A DNA stretch of 64,000 nt from an uncultured Caulobacterales bacterium (GCA_903837135.1 CAILTK010000033.1:1-64000), one strand, 5' to 3'; counted from the stretch's first letter, positions 7,431-17,218 are shown. The notes: generated by a model not told the origin, from the letters alone. Numbers and translations are program-made.

Positions 7431-9551
7431 CTACAGCGCATCCCACCCGGCGTCGGGCTTGAACCGTTCGCCGTACTTGGCTTCCAGCTCGGCCAGCCGG
7501 GCGCGGATCTCGGCTACGCCGCGCGCCCTGGCGTAGTGCAAGGGGCCGCCGCGGAACGGGGCGAAGCCCGAGCCGAAGATCATCGCCGCGTCGATCACGT
7601 CGGCGTCCTCGGCCACCCCCTCGCGCAGCAAGGCGACGCAGGTGTTGATCATCGGCAGGATCATCCGGTCGGCCATGTCGGGGTCCGGCGCTGTCGCGCC
7701 CTTGGCCTTGACCGGGTGGCCGGCCTTCCAGACGTAGAGCCCCTCGCCCGTCTTGCGGCCGAGTTTCCTGTCGGCGACCTTCTGCTTCAGCCAGTCCGGC
7801 GCGTCCGGACCCGGCAGGTTCAGGTCCCGCTTCAGCATCTGCGAGACGTCGAGCGCGATGTCGAGGCCCACCGTGTCGGTCAGCTCGATCGGTCCCATCG
7901 GCATGCCGAACTCCTCGGCCGCCTTGTCGAGCGTCTCCTTGGCCACGCCCTCGTCCAGCATGATCAGCGCCTCCTGCAGGTACGGCGTCAGGGCGCGGTT
8001 GACGATGAAGCCGGGCTCGGATCTGGCCGGCGCCGGCAGCCGGTCGATCAGGCCGGTGAAGCCGCGGGCGAAGGCCTCGACCTGGGGGTCGAGCCGGTCG
8101 TGTCGGATCACCTCGACCAGTTGCATGCGCGACACCGGATTGAAGAAGTGCAGGCCGACCAGCCGCTCGGGCCGCTTCAGCCCGTCGCGCAGCTTCTGCA
8201 GCGGGATCGAGGAGGTGTTGCTGGCCAGGATCGCGCCGGGCTTCATCTTCGGTTCGGTGGCCGCGTAGATCTTGTGCTTGAGGTCGAGGTTCTCCGGAGC
8301 CGCCTCGATCACCAGGTCGGCGTGGGCGATCCCCTCGCTCTTCAGATCGGGGATCAGCCGGTCGAGGGCGTCGCGGACCTTCAGCGGGTCGCCGTGACCG
8401 ACCTTGGCGTAGAGCTCGGCCGCCCGCCGGATCGCCCCGGCGATCGGCTCGGGCTTCACGTCGCCAAGCGTGACGCGCACGCCTTGCCAGGCGCACCAGG
8501 CGGCGATGTCGCCGCCCATGGCGCCCGCGCCGATCACGTGCACGTGTCGGATTTCTTGGGCGCCCTCCGGCGGCTTGCCGGCCAGACCCTTGAGCTTTTC
8601 GCGCAGGAAGAAGACGCGGATCAGGTTCTGCGCCGTCTCGGTGGTCATCAGATGGGCGAAGGAGACGATCTCGGCCGTCTTCATCGCCTTGGGGTCGCCG
8701 CCGTGTTTCTCCCACAGCTCGATCAGGGCGTAGGGCGCGGGATAGTGGGCGTGCGGCGCCTGCTTGTCGGCCTCGGCGCGCATCTGCCGGGCGACGACGG
8801 CGCGGGCCGGGCCGCTCTCGGTCACCCGGGCGCGGAAGCTGGTCTTGGCGTGCGGCAACCTGCCGTCGACCGCAGCCTTGATCGCCGCGCGCACGTGCCG
8901 CTCGGGAACCACCGCGTCGACCAGGCCGAGCGCCTTGGCCTTCTTGGCCGGCTGGGTGCGGCCGGTGAGCATCATCTGCATGGCCTGCAGGGGATCGATC
9001 AGGCGGGTCAGCCGCACCGTGCCGCCGAGCCCCGGATGCAGGCCGAGCTGGATCTCGGGGAAGCCGAAGGTCGATCCTTCGACCGCGATCCGGTGCGAAC
9101 AGGCCAGGGCGATCTCGAGCCCGCCGCCGAGGCAGTAGCCGTGCACCACCGCCACGGTGGGGATGGTCAGGGCCTCGAGCCGGTCGGTGATCTGGTGGGC
9201 GCGGGTCATGCGCGCCTCGATCTCGGCAGGATCGCTGGCGCCGACGAACTGGCTGACGTCGGCCCCGGCGATGAAGCCGCCCGCCTTGGCCGAGCGGATG
9301 ATCAGGGCGGCCGGGCGGTTCTGCTCCAGTGTCTCCAGCAGGGCGTCGAGCTCCTCCAGCACCGCGTCGGTCAGGACGTTGGCCGAGGTCCCCTTGAGGT
9401 CGAGCAGGGCCCAGGCGTAGTTGTCGCCGTCGCGGGCCAGGCTCCAGGTTTTCCACGGGCTGGTCACGCCCGCCGAGGGACGCGGGCCAAGGTCGCGTTC
9501 GCGACCCTTCAGCGCCTGGAGGACGAGGTCGTGTTGGGCGTCGAAAGCCAT
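7431..9551 (-). CDS. fadJ: FadJ/FadB-type multifunctional enoyl-CoA hydratase / 3-hydroxyacyl-CoA dehydrogenase
   Basis: A 706-residue alpha subunit of fatty-acid oxidation. Residues about 30-230 are an enoyl-CoA hydratase domain with the expected glutamates Glu146 (GGGLEIAL) and Glu166 (GFPEIQLG). A Rossmann domain follows (VIGAGAMGGDIAAW) and the dehydrogenase His lies in LVGLHFFNPVSRM. It hydrates trans-2-enoyl-CoA and oxidises 3-hydroxyacyl-CoA with NAD. The start has a GGAGACGG ribosome site and follows the thiolase gene by thirteen bases, so the two form the usual alpha/beta pair. The last codons lie next to a REP-like element. Confidence 0.93.
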   Translation of the reverse strand: MAFDAQHDLVLQALKGRERDLGPRPSAGVTSPWKTWSLARDGDNYAWALLDLKGTSANVLTDAVLEELDALLETLEQNRPAALIIRSAKAGGFIAGADVSQFVGASDPAEIEARMTRAHQITDRLEALTIPTVAVVHGYCLGGGLEIALACSHRIAVEGSTFGFPEIQLGLHPGLGGTVRLTRLIDPLQAMQMMLTGRTQPAKKAKALGLVDAVVPERHVRAAIKAAVDGRLPHAKTSFRARVTESGPARAVVARQMRAEADKQAPHAHYPAPYALIELWEKHGGDPKAMKTAEIVSFAHLMTTETAQNLIRVFFLREKLKGLAGKPPEGAQEIRHVHVIGAGAMGGDIAAWCAWQGVRVTLGDVKPEPIAGAIRRAAELYAKVGHGDPLKVRDALDRLIPDLKSEGIAHADLVIEAAPENLDLKHKIYAATEPKMKPGAILASNTSSIPLQKLRDGLKRPERLVGLHFFNPVSRMQLVEVIRHDRLDPQVEAFARGFTGLIDRLPAPARSEPGFIVNRALTPYLQEALIMLDEGVAKETLDKAAEEFGMPMGPIELTDTVGLDIALDVSQMLKRDLNLPGPDAPDWLKQKVADRKLGRKTGEGLYVWKAGHPVKAKGATAPDPDMADRMILPMINTCVALLREGVAEDADVIDAAMIFGSGFAPFRGGPLHYARARGVAEIRARLAELEAKYGERFKPDAGWDAL

Positions 9552-9564
9552 GGCGTCCGTCTCC

Positions 9565-10860
9565 TCAGACCGTTTCGATGAGCATGGCGCCGCCCTGGCC
9601 GCCGCCGATGCACTCGGTGGCGATCCCGCGCTTCAGCCCCAGCCGATGCATGGCGTTGACCAGGTGCAGCACGATCCGGTTGCCGGAGGCGCCGACCGGG
9701 TGGCCGAGGGCTACGGCGCCGCCGTCGACGTTGAGCCGGGCGCGGTCGATCGTTCCCGCCGCGCCGTCGAGCCCAAGCACGGTCCGCCCGAAGTGTTCGT
9801 CCTCGAAGGCGGCGAGGCAGGACAGCACCTGGGCCGCGAAGGCTTCATTGAGCTCCCAAAGCTCCACGTCGGCTACGCCGAGACCGTTGCGCTTCAGCAC
9901 CGCCGAGGAGCACAGCACCGGCCCCAGGCCCATGACCGACGGATCGAGCGCCGCCCAGTCGGAGTCGACGATCACGGCCTTGGGCGTCAGGCCATGTTTC
10001 TTCACCGCCTCCTCCGAGGCCAGGATCACCCACGAGGCGCCGTCGGTGATCTGGCTGGAGTTGCCGGCGGTGACCTTGCCGTAGGGGCGTTCGAACACCG
10101 GCTTCAGCTTGGCCAGCTTGTCGACGGCGCTGTCGGGACGAACCCCGTCGTCGTGGTCGTGCAGGGTCCCGTCGCGGGCGAAGGCCGGCTCGACCTCATC
10201 GGCCAGCCAGCCCTCCGCCTGAGCCTTGGCCAGGCGCAGATGGCTTTGCACCGCATAGGCGTCTGCCTGTTCGCGGGTGACGCCGAACAGGAAGCCGGTC
10301 AGCTCGGCGGTCTGGCCCATCATCAGGTCGGTGATCGGGTCGGTCAGGCCGCGCTCCAGCCCCACCACGGGCTGCAGCATGTCGGGCCGGAAGGCGGCGG
10401 CCGCCTTCACCCGGTCGAGCGGGGTCTTGGCCCCGTTCAGCGCGGCGAGGAACTCGACCGCGTCCTGTTTGAGCACCAGCGGCGCATAGCTCAGCGCTTC
10501 GGCCCCGCCGGCCAGGATCAGGTCGGAGGTCCCCTCGCGGATATAGCGGTAGGCGGTGTCGATCGACTGCATGCCCGAGCCGCAGTTGATCTGCACGGTG
10601 AAGGCGGTCATCGCCGTGCCGCAGCCGAGCCGGAGCGCGGCGACGCGCGCCGGGTTCTGCTCGTCGGCGATGACGTTGACGCAGCCGAGGATCACCTGGT
10701 CGAAGGCGTCGGCGGCGAACGGCTGGCGCAGCAGCAGGGGACGGCCGCACTGCACGGCGAGATCCACCGGCGTAAACGGCCCGGGACCGGCCTTGGCCTT
10801 CAGGAACGGGGTGCGGGCGCCGTCGACGATGTAGACCGGACGGCCTGAAGGCGAGGCCAT
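9565..10860 (-). CDS. fadI: Acetyl-CoA C-acyltransferase (3-ketoacyl-CoA thiolase)
   Basis: A 431-residue thiolase. The nucleophilic cysteine is Cys93 in INCGSGMQS; the other catalytic signatures are NEAFAAQ, GHPVGASG and CIGGGQGGA near the C-terminus. The enzyme cleaves 3-ketoacyl-CoA with CoA to give acetyl-CoA and a shortened acyl-CoA. The ATG at 10860 overlaps the stop codon of the acyl-CoA dehydrogenase gene (ATGA), indicating translational coupling. Length fits the FadI type partnered with FadJ; the FadI/FadA distinction rests mainly on this pairing. Confidence 0.92.
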   Translation of the reverse strand: MASPSGRPVYIVDGARTPFLKAKAGPGPFTPVDLAVQCGRPLLLRQPFAADAFDQVILGCVNVIADEQNPARVAALRLGCGTAMTAFTVQINCGSGMQSIDTAYRYIREGTSDLILAGGAEALSYAPLVLKQDAVEFLAALNGAKTPLDRVKAAAAFRPDMLQPVVGLERGLTDPITDLMMGQTAELTGFLFGVTREQADAYAVQSHLRLAKAQAEGWLADEVEPAFARDGTLHDHDDGVRPDSAVDKLAKLKPVFERPYGKVTAGNSSQITDGASWVILASEEAVKKHGLTPKAVIVDSDWAALDPSVMGLGPVLCSSAVLKRNGLGVADVELWELNEAFAAQVLSCLAAFEDEHFGRTVLGLDGAAGTIDRARLNVDGGAVALGHPVGASGNRIVLHLVNAMHRLGLKRGIATECIGGGQGGAMLIETV

Positions 10861-13190
10861 CAGTGCAGCACCGCGCCGGCGGGATCATTGTTCGGCGACG
10901 GCTCCGACGCCTGTTCCGCTGCACGCTCCATCGGCCCCTCCGCCTGGCCGAACCTGGCCGTGGTCGGTATCTGGGTTCGCGACCCCTGCGGCGCCAGCGC
11001 TTCGGGCGCAAAGTCGTCGACGGCGATCACTTCGGCCACCGCCTTGTCCGCGGCGTCGAGGCTCTCGGCCTCGGCGTCGGAGATCAGGCCGCGCGCCTTG
11101 GCCTGCCGCCAGTCGGTGATGGGCTGGGCCTTCAGCCGGTCGTGGATCGGCTGGGTGGTCAGGACCTGGTCGAAGGCGTCCAGCAGCCGGCCGATCGCCT
11201 CGTCCTTGCCGCCGACATAGACCCCGTCCACCAGCCGGTCGCGCGCGGCGCCGGGCTGCATCAGAATGTCGGCGGTCTGCTTGATCAGCCGGTCGTTCGG
11301 GCCGCGCTTGGTGCGGCCGAGCGGCAGGATGGCGACGCGCAGCAGGAAGGCGGCGATGCGGTTGGGCAGGTTGGCGAACACCAGGTCGAGGGCGGTTTCG
11401 ATCCGGGCCATGCCGGTCTGCATCACATAGTCGAGCACCGGAAAGTCCTCGTCCTGACGGCCCTCGTCCTCCCAGCGCTTGAGCGCCGCCGACAGGAAGT
11501 ACAGCTCCGACAGGATGTCGCCGAGCCGGGCCGACAGCAGCTCCTTGAACTTCAATCCCCCGCCGAGCGTCAGCAGGGCCACGTCCGAGGTCAGGGCGAA
11601 GGCGGCGGAATAGCGACCGAGCTGGGCGTAGAACGGCTTGGCGCGGCCGGCGTCCGGCACGGGCGACAACAGGCCGTCGGACCAGCTCCGGCCCCAGGCG
11701 CGCACGGAGGTGCGCAGGGTGTGGCCCACATGGCGCCAGAACTGGCGGTCGAATTCGTCGAGGCCGCGCTGGCGGTTGGCGTCGCCGAGGGCCAGGATCT
11801 CCTTCAGCATGTAGGGGTGGGCGCGGATGGCGCCCTGTCCGAACACCATCAGGCTGCGGGTCAGGATATTGGCGCCCTCGACCGTGATGCCCACCGGCAC
11901 CGAACGGTAGAGGCCGCCGAGATAGTTTCTCGGCCCGTCGATGATGCCCTTGCCGCCGTGCACGTCCATGGCGTCGTTGGCGCACTCGCGCATCCGCTCG
12001 GTGGCGCCCGCCTTCATCAGCGAGGAGATCACCGACGGGTGATGGCCCGCGTCGAGGCCGGCGCAGGTCAGCCGCCGGGCGGCGTCGAGCACATAGGCGT
12101 TGCCGGCGATGCGGGCGAGCCGCTCCTGGATGCCCTCGAACTTGCCGATCGGGACGTGAAACTGGGTGCGCACGCGGGCGTAGGCGCCAGTGGTCAGCGC
12201 CGTGAGCGCGCCGGCCGCCGCCGATTGCGACGGCAGGGAGATTCCGCGCCCGGCGGCGAGCGCCGTCATCAGCATCTTCCAGCCCTGGCCGACCCGCTCG
12301 GCCCCGCCGATCACATCGTCGAGGGGGATGAAGACGTCGTGGCCCTGGTTCGGTCCGTTCTGGAAGAAGGTCATCGCCGGCACGTGACGATGGCCGATGG
12401 TGACGCCCTCGGCCTTGGTGTTGACCAGGGCGCAGGTGATGCCGAGGCTGTCCCGCTCGCCGAGCAGATGATCCGGATCGTAAAGCTTGAACGCCAGGCC
12501 CAGCACCGTCGCCACCGGGGCCAGGGTGATGTAGCGCTTGTTCCAGTTGAGGCGGATGCCGAGCACCTCCCTGCCCTCGTGCTGGCCCTTGCAGACCACG
12601 CCCCGGTCGACCATTGAGGCCGCGTCCGAGCCCGCCTCCGGCGAGGTGAGGGCGAAGCAGGGGATTTCGCGGCCGTCGGCCAGGCGCGGCAGCCAGTAGT
12701 CCTGCTGGGCCTTGGTGCCGAAGCGGATGATCAGCTCGCCCGGGCCAAGCGAGTTGGGCACCATGGCGGTCACGGCGCCGGCCACCGAGCGGGTGGAGAT
12801 CTTCCGGATTACCTCGGAGTGGGCGAAGCTGGAGAAGCCCAGCCCGCCGTACTGCTTCGGGATGATCATGCCGAAGAACCTGTTGCGGCGCAGGTACTCC
12901 CAGGCCTCGGGCGGCAGGTCGTGCAGCTCCCAGGTGATCTTCCAGTCGTCGAGCATGGCGCAGAAGCTTTCGACCGGGCCGTCGAGAAAGGCCTTCTCCT
13001 CCGCCGTCAGTCGCGCCGGCGGGGTGTCGAGCAGCATCGACCAGTCGGGATCGCCGGTGAACAGCTCCGCGTCCCACCAGACGTCGCCGGCCTCGATCGC
13101 CTCGCGCTCGGTGTCGGACAGGGACGGCATCGCCCCCTTGGCCCATTGGAAGATCGGACGCGTGAGAAGGTCCCGACGGAGCGACGGCAT
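10860..13190 (-). CDS. fadE: FadE-type acyl-CoA dehydrogenase
   Basis: A long acyl-CoA dehydrogenase (about 776 residues from ATG 13190) catalysing the first oxidation step. It aligns by eye to the E. coli FadE sequence from SDTEREAIEAGDVWWDAELF onward, including PNSLGPGEL, CFALTSPEAGSDA and GGKGIIDGPRNYLG. The N-terminal membrane segments of the E. coli protein are absent. An in-frame TTG at 13223 would add eleven residues; ATG 13190 fits the family better. It is the first gene of the operon and overlaps the thiolase gene by four bases at its end. Confidence 0.92.
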   Translation of the reverse strand: MPSLRRDLLTRPIFQWAKGAMPSLSDTEREAIEAGDVWWDAELFTGDPDWSMLLDTPPARLTAEEKAFLDGPVESFCAMLDDWKITWELHDLPPEAWEYLRRNRFFGMIIPKQYGGLGFSSFAHSEVIRKISTRSVAGAVTAMVPNSLGPGELIIRFGTKAQQDYWLPRLADGREIPCFALTSPEAGSDAASMVDRGVVCKGQHEGREVLGIRLNWNKRYITLAPVATVLGLAFKLYDPDHLLGERDSLGITCALVNTKAEGVTIGHRHVPAMTFFQNGPNQGHDVFIPLDDVIGGAERVGQGWKMLMTALAAGRGISLPSQSAAAGALTALTTGAYARVRTQFHVPIGKFEGIQERLARIAGNAYVLDAARRLTCAGLDAGHHPSVISSLMKAGATERMRECANDAMDVHGGKGIIDGPRNYLGGLYRSVPVGITVEGANILTRSLMVFGQGAIRAHPYMLKEILALGDANRQRGLDEFDRQFWRHVGHTLRTSVRAWGRSWSDGLLSPVPDAGRAKPFYAQLGRYSAAFALTSDVALLTLGGGLKFKELLSARLGDILSELYFLSAALKRWEDEGRQDEDFPVLDYVMQTGMARIETALDLVFANLPNRIAAFLLRVAILPLGRTKRGPNDRLIKQTADILMQPGAARDRLVDGVYVGGKDEAIGRLLDAFDQVLTTQPIHDRLKAQPITDWRQAKARGLISDAEAESLDAADKAVAEVIAVDDFAPEALAPQGSRTQIPTTARFGQAEGPMERAAEQASEPSPNNDPAGAVLH

Positions 13191-13367
13191 GGCGATATCC
13201 CATCTTGGCTGATGTTCAGCCAAACGCGTTCCAGCGTCTGCGGTTCATCCCTCGGCGGACGCAGCGGCCCATGCGTTGGCGGATCGCGGCGTCCCGGCGG
13301 TGCGCGGCCTCGGCCAGAGACTTTTCCGAAATCCTGTTGTTTCAAAACGCATCACGGACCACGCCCG

Positions 13368-14387
13368 TCAGATAACGGCGCGACGCAGATGACTGGCCAG
13401 TTGGTCGAGGATGAGCACCAGAAGGAAGATCGCCACCAGGATCGTGCCGACATGGCCATAGTTGTACATGTCGTACCGGCCCTTCAGTTCCTGGCCGATA
13501 CCCCCCGCTCCCACCAGCCCGATCACCGTCGCCATCCGCACATTTCGGTCGAGAATGTACAGGGTGTAGGCGATGTATTGCGGCATGACCTGCGGCAGGA
13601 TGGCGTGGCGGAACACCTTGAGGCGTCCTGCGCCGATGGCGATCAAGGCTTCCTGCGGCTTTGGATCGGCGTTCTCGATATCCTCGGCGTAGAACTTGCC
13701 CAAAAAGCCGACCGAGTGAATCGCGAGCGCCAGGACGCCCGCGATCGGGCCAAAGCCATAGGCCAGGACGAGGAAAAGAGCGCTGATGAGCTCGGGCACG
13801 GCCCGGCAGAGCCCGACCACCGCCCGGCTCGCGTAATACGCCATGCGTCCGAAACGCAGGTTTTGCGCGCTGAGCAGGGCCAGGGGCAGGCCGAAGACAA
13901 TGGCGATCATCGTGCCCCAGAGCGCGATCTCAAGCGTCTCCAGCAGCTTCTGGCCGACCTTGAACGCATATCCGAACGGCTGGACCAGAACCGCCTTGCG
14001 GTCGAAGCGGTCCTCGAGCAGCAGGGTGTTGGGATTGAGTTCCCGCGACCTGACGGTCGTGGTCTCGACGTGCGCGAAGGGCGGCAAGCGCCGGGAGTCG
14101 AAGTTTTCGATGCGATCGATGTCGGTCCGCTCATCGAGTTGCAGCGGAAAGAGTTGGCGCGCCACCGTGGAGAATCCCGCGGCGACCTGGCTCGGGCGTC
14201 CGGAGCCCGCCGCAGCCGCCACGGCGTCGCCGGTCATGACCAAGGCACGATCCAGTTCGACGCGATGACCGGTGAAAAGCAGCACAGCGGCGACCAAGGC
14301 GGCTGTGGCCCCGCTGCGCCAACCGTAGGGCTGCGGGAACCGCCACGCCGGCGACGAACGCCCCTCGGACTCGGCCAGTGCGCTCAT
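13368..14387 (-). CDS. phnE: Phosphonate/phosphite-type ABC transporter permease (PhnE-like)
   Basis: About 339 residues with an N-terminal membrane segment, a periplasmic stretch and a typical binding-protein-dependent permease domain in the second half. The loop that contacts the ATPase is visible (EALIAIGAGRLKVFRHAILPQVMPQ), and VIGLVGAGGIGQEL is characteristic of PhnE-type permeases. ATG 14387 overlaps the ATPase stop (ATGA); an upstream in-frame ATG at 14399 lies inside a short tandem duplication. It is the last gene of the transporter operon. The real substrate (phosphonate, phosphite or another organophosphorus compound) is not determined by sequence. Confidence 0.88.
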   Translation of the reverse strand: MSALAESEGRSSPAWRFPQPYGWRSGATAALVAAVLLFTGHRVELDRALVMTGDAVAAAAGSGRPSQVAAGFSTVARQLFPLQLDERTDIDRIENFDSRRLPPFAHVETTTVRSRELNPNTLLLEDRFDRKAVLVQPFGYAFKVGQKLLETLEIALWGTMIAIVFGLPLALLSAQNLRFGRMAYYASRAVVGLCRAVPELISALFLVLAYGFGPIAGVLALAIHSVGFLGKFYAEDIENADPKPQEALIAIGAGRLKVFRHAILPQVMPQYIAYTLYILDRNVRMATVIGLVGAGGIGQELKGRYDMYNYGHVGTILVAIFLLVLILDQLASHLRRAVI

Positions 14388-15172
14388 TGCTCCGCGCATT
14401 TCAGGGCTCCGCGCATTTCAGCGCGGCCCGCCCACGCAGTTTCGGGGCCGTAAAGACGTCCAACGACGGTCGGGAGCAGCGCGCCGGGCGCGCCGTCGAA
14501 GACGACGCGTCCCGCCCGCATGGCGATGATCCGATCAGCAAAGGCGCGCGCCAACTCGATCTGGTGAAGGCTACAAAGGACCGTCGAGCCTCGGGCGCGC
14601 GCCTCCCGCGCAATCAGCGCGAGGATGTCGACGCTGGTCTGGGGGTCGAGGCTGGCGACAGGCTCATCCGCCAGGACGAAGGCGGGGTCGAGCATGAAAG
14701 CGCGCGCGACGCCGACACGCTGCTGTTGCCCCCCCGACAGTTCCCTGACCCGCCGTCTCAGAAACTGCTCCGGCAGGCCGACATCGCCGACGAGCGTGCA
14801 GGCTTTTTGCTGAAAGCGACGTGGATAGACGCCGACAAGCGCGGACAACGTTGAGGTGCTCGGCAAGGCGCCGGCGATGACATTGGCGGCGACGGTCGAA
14901 CGCGCGACGAGATTGAAACCCTGGTGAATCATGCCGATGGTCGGCCGCAGGCGCGGCAGGCTCTTGGCGCCGATCTCCACCCCATTGACAATAACGCGGC
15001 CCCGGCTCGGCGTGGCGAGACCATTGACGCATCTCAAGAGCGTGGATTTCCCCGCCCCGGACGGACCGAGGATCACACAGAACTGCCCGTCGGGAACCTC
15101 GAACGAGACTTGGTTCAGCGCGACTGTTCCGTCGGGGTAGCGCTTCTCGACGGTGTCGAAGATCACGCTCAA
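14384..15172 (-). CDS. phnC: Phosphonate-type ABC transporter ATP-binding protein (PhnC-like)
   Basis: A 262-residue ABC ATPase with Walker A GPSGAGKST near residue 36, Q-loop region MIHQGFNLV, signature LSGGQQQR, Walker B AFVLADEP and the switch His in CSLHQIELA. The sequence around the Q-loop and VGVYPRRFQ is typical of PhnC. Its ATG overlaps the stop of the binding-protein gene (ATGA at 15169-15172) and its stop overlaps the permease start, so the three are coupled. Its last six codons (ALKCAEQ) fall in a 15-base tandem duplication that may have altered the C-terminus. Confidence 0.92.
   Translation of the reverse strand: MSVIFDTVEKRYPDGTVALNQVSFEVPDGQFCVILGPSGAGKSTLLRCVNGLATPSRGRVIVNGVEIGAKSLPRLRPTIGMIHQGFNLVARSTVAANVIAGALPSTSTLSALVGVYPRRFQQKACTLVGDVGLPEQFLRRRVRELSGGQQQRVGVARAFMLDPAFVLADEPVASLDPQTSVDILALIAREARARGSTVLCSLHQIELARAFADRIIAMRAGRVVFDGAPGALLPTVVGRLYGPETAWAGRAEMRGALKCAEQ
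14390..14421. repeat. 15-bp tandem duplication at the phnC/phnE junction
   Basis: CTCCGCGCATTTCAG occurs twice, at 14390-14404 and 14407-14421, with a 17-base period. It spans the end of the ATPase gene and creates an additional in-frame ATG in front of the permease gene. Confidence 0.85.
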
Positions 15173-16086
15173 TGCTGTGAGGCCTTGGCCAGGATCTCGC
15201 CCTTTAGCTGATCGCTCAGCCGCGCCATCTTGCCCGCGGCGACGTTGAACCGCACCGGCGGGAACGCGGTGTCATAGCGTTCGACCTTGGCCCCGCCGTA
15301 GCCGCGGATCATGTCCGGGGTGACGCCCGGCGCCTTGTCGACCGTGGCGAAGGCCTGTTTCAGCCTGGCCTTGAGGGCCGGCGGCAACCGGGTGCTCATC
15401 ACGATCGGCGGCTGCGGGATGGCGATGCTCCTGGCGACCACGCGGATTGTCCCTGGATCGATCGCCTTCTGCTTGATCGCCTTGTTGAAGCTGTCGAACG
15501 ACAGGGCCGAGGCGTCGACCTGCCCCTGGGCCAAGGCCGCCAAGCTGTTGGCGTGGCTGCCGGTGAGCCGGATCGCCGACAAGTCGCGCACGGGATCGAG
15601 GCCCGCGTCCATGAGCATGGTCATGGGAAAGACGAAGGACGACGTCGAATTGACATCTCCGAACGCCACCCGCTTGCCTTTCAGGTCCTTGAGCGCGTGG
15701 ATCGGCGAGGATGACTTGGTGAATATGCCGGCATAGTAGATCGATTGGCCGTTCTCGACGGCGACCGCCAGCAGCTCCGCGCAATGGCGCTGACTGACCT
15801 CAATGTAGGTCACGGGCCCGACGAAGGCGATGTCTGCGGCGCCGCTGCACATGGCATCGACCACGGCGTTGTAGGATTGGCCCACCCGGATATCGAACTG
15901 CAGCCCCGTCATCCGGGAGATGGCGTTGAAGATCGGCTGGTAGTCCGCCCGCGTGCCGTCCTCGGTGCCGCCGTCGGCGGGGATCAGCACCACGCGCAGG
16001 GGGCGGTCATGGCTGGCCGGCGCAGGCTGGGCGGCGGCGGCGCTGGCGAGGAGCATCAGGCACAGGGCGAAAATCCAGCGAAACAT
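15169..16086 (-). CDS. phnD: Phosphonate/phosphite-type periplasmic binding protein (PhnD-like)
   Basis: A 305-residue exported solute-binding protein. Residues 1-19 are a signal peptide (MFRWIFALCLMLLASAAAA). The mature part shows PhnD/PtxB-like signatures: ADYQPIFNAISRMTG, AADIAFVGPVTYIE, DLKGKRVAFGDVNSTSSF and SFDSFNKAI. The family captures phosphonates, phosphite or related anions and delivers them to PhnCE. No carbon-phosphorus lyase genes are in the window. It lies 67 bases after the disrupted metallophosphoesterase, in the same direction. Confidence 0.88.
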   Translation of the reverse strand: MFRWIFALCLMLLASAAAAQPAPASHDRPLRVVLIPADGGTEDGTRADYQPIFNAISRMTGLQFDIRVGQSYNAVVDAMCSGAADIAFVGPVTYIEVSQRHCAELLAVAVENGQSIYYAGIFTKSSSPIHALKDLKGKRVAFGDVNSTSSFVFPMTMLMDAGLDPVRDLSAIRLTGSHANSLAALAQGQVDASALSFDSFNKAIKQKAIDPGTIRVVARSIAIPQPPIVMSTRLPPALKARLKQAFATVDKAPGVTPDMIRGYGGAKVERYDTAFPPVRFNVAAGKMARLSDQLKGEILAKASQH

Positions 16087-16153
16087 GAATCCATCCTGGG
16101 GCCGACGAGCGCCCGGCAGAGTAAGATCGCACCATGACGATCCGATGCGCCCC

Positions 16154-17218
16154 TCAATAGGCGTAGATCTGCCCCGTCTCGCCGGCCGCGTTCATGAGGC
16201 CGGTGAAGCGCGTGTTGGCGTAGAGCGGCCCGTTCCGCGCCAGGGTGACGAGCATGGTGTGATCGAGCATCCCGGGCCCTTCCTTCACCCGGAAGCCGCC
16301 GGTCGTGCCCATGTTGATGTAGTCGTGGCCGTCGATCACCTCATGGGTGAAGTAATGGGTGTGGCCAGCGAACACGGTGTGCGAACGGCCGGCCAGCATC
16401 GCCTGGATCTTCTTGAAGTCCTTATTTTGGTTCTTCCAGACGGGCCGATGCAGCACCACGAAGGTCCACTTGGGCGTGGGGTTTTTCGCGAGCGTATGGG
16501 CGATCCAGCGAAGTTGCCGCTCGCCGAAACTGCATTGGCCGATCAGCTTGGAGTCTTCCAGCAGGGCGCTCATGCCGTAGGAGCCCTCGAACTGTTGCAT
16601 GATCTTGTTGGCGCTGGCCGGATCGGCGCGCACGGCGTCGATCGTCCGCCAGTAGTCGTGATAGAAATTCGACGACGACAATCCCATCTGCGCAGACAAT
16701 CCATTGGGATCATCCGGCTCTTCCGTGCTGAGGATCAGGAACAGGGCGTCCTTGAAAGTGAAGCTGTAGTATGTCGCGGCGCCGCGCCAATGCCGGTGGG
16801 CCTAGCGGCTGGCGGCGGTGTTCATGTCGTGGTTGCCGGGGGCGTAGACGATCGGACAGTTCAGCTTCGCCGTGGCCGCCTCGATCCTGGCCCAGTCCGC
16901 GTCGATCCGCGCGCGATCGTCGGTGTAGCCTTCGACCAGATCGCCCACCGACAGGACGAAGTCCGGCTGCAACCAGGACAACTGCACCATGGCCTGGTCG
17001 AAGACGCCGGGGCGCGCCATGCCCGTGTTGTCGCCGATGACCGCAAAGCGCAGTGGGCCGCCGCCGAGCCGAGGCGCGCTATTCCAGGGATGGGCGCTGT
17101 CGGGCCCGGTATCCGCGCGGAAAGACTGGGCGGACGGCGCCGCGGCGAGGCTCGCCGCCGGAAGAAGAGCCGAGGCCCCGAAAGCGCCTTTAAGCAGACC
17201 AGCTCTGGTGACTTTCAT
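16154..17218 (-). pseudogene. Tat-exported calcineurin-like metallophosphoesterase interrupted by one in-frame TAG
   Basis: Two pieces of one protein lie in the same frame, separated by a single TAG at 16802-16804. The first (start ATG 17218, 138 residues) has an R-containing, Tat-like leader and the motifs VIGDNTG, SVGDLVEG and YAPGNHD. After the stop, reading continues without a shift through AHRHWRGAATYYSFTFKDAL to the C-terminal half with VVLHRPVW and AGHTHYF. All metal-binding motifs are present only if the stop is ignored, giving about 354 residues, a normal family length. The product would be a periplasmic phosphatase. Either a recent nonsense mutation (perhaps CAG to TAG) or a sequence error explains this. 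It lies between phospholipase C and phnD. Confidence 0.8.

Noticed and set aside
7279..9456. In-frame extension of the CoA-transferase frame through the fadJ region, suggesting a giant fusion
   Set aside because: The extension is an alternative frame of the obvious fadJ gene; the homologous N-terminus begins near 7278.
7323..9581. Plus-strand open frame opposite fadJ
   Set aside because: Composition typical of antisense frames in GC-rich genes; it starts inside a REP-like element.
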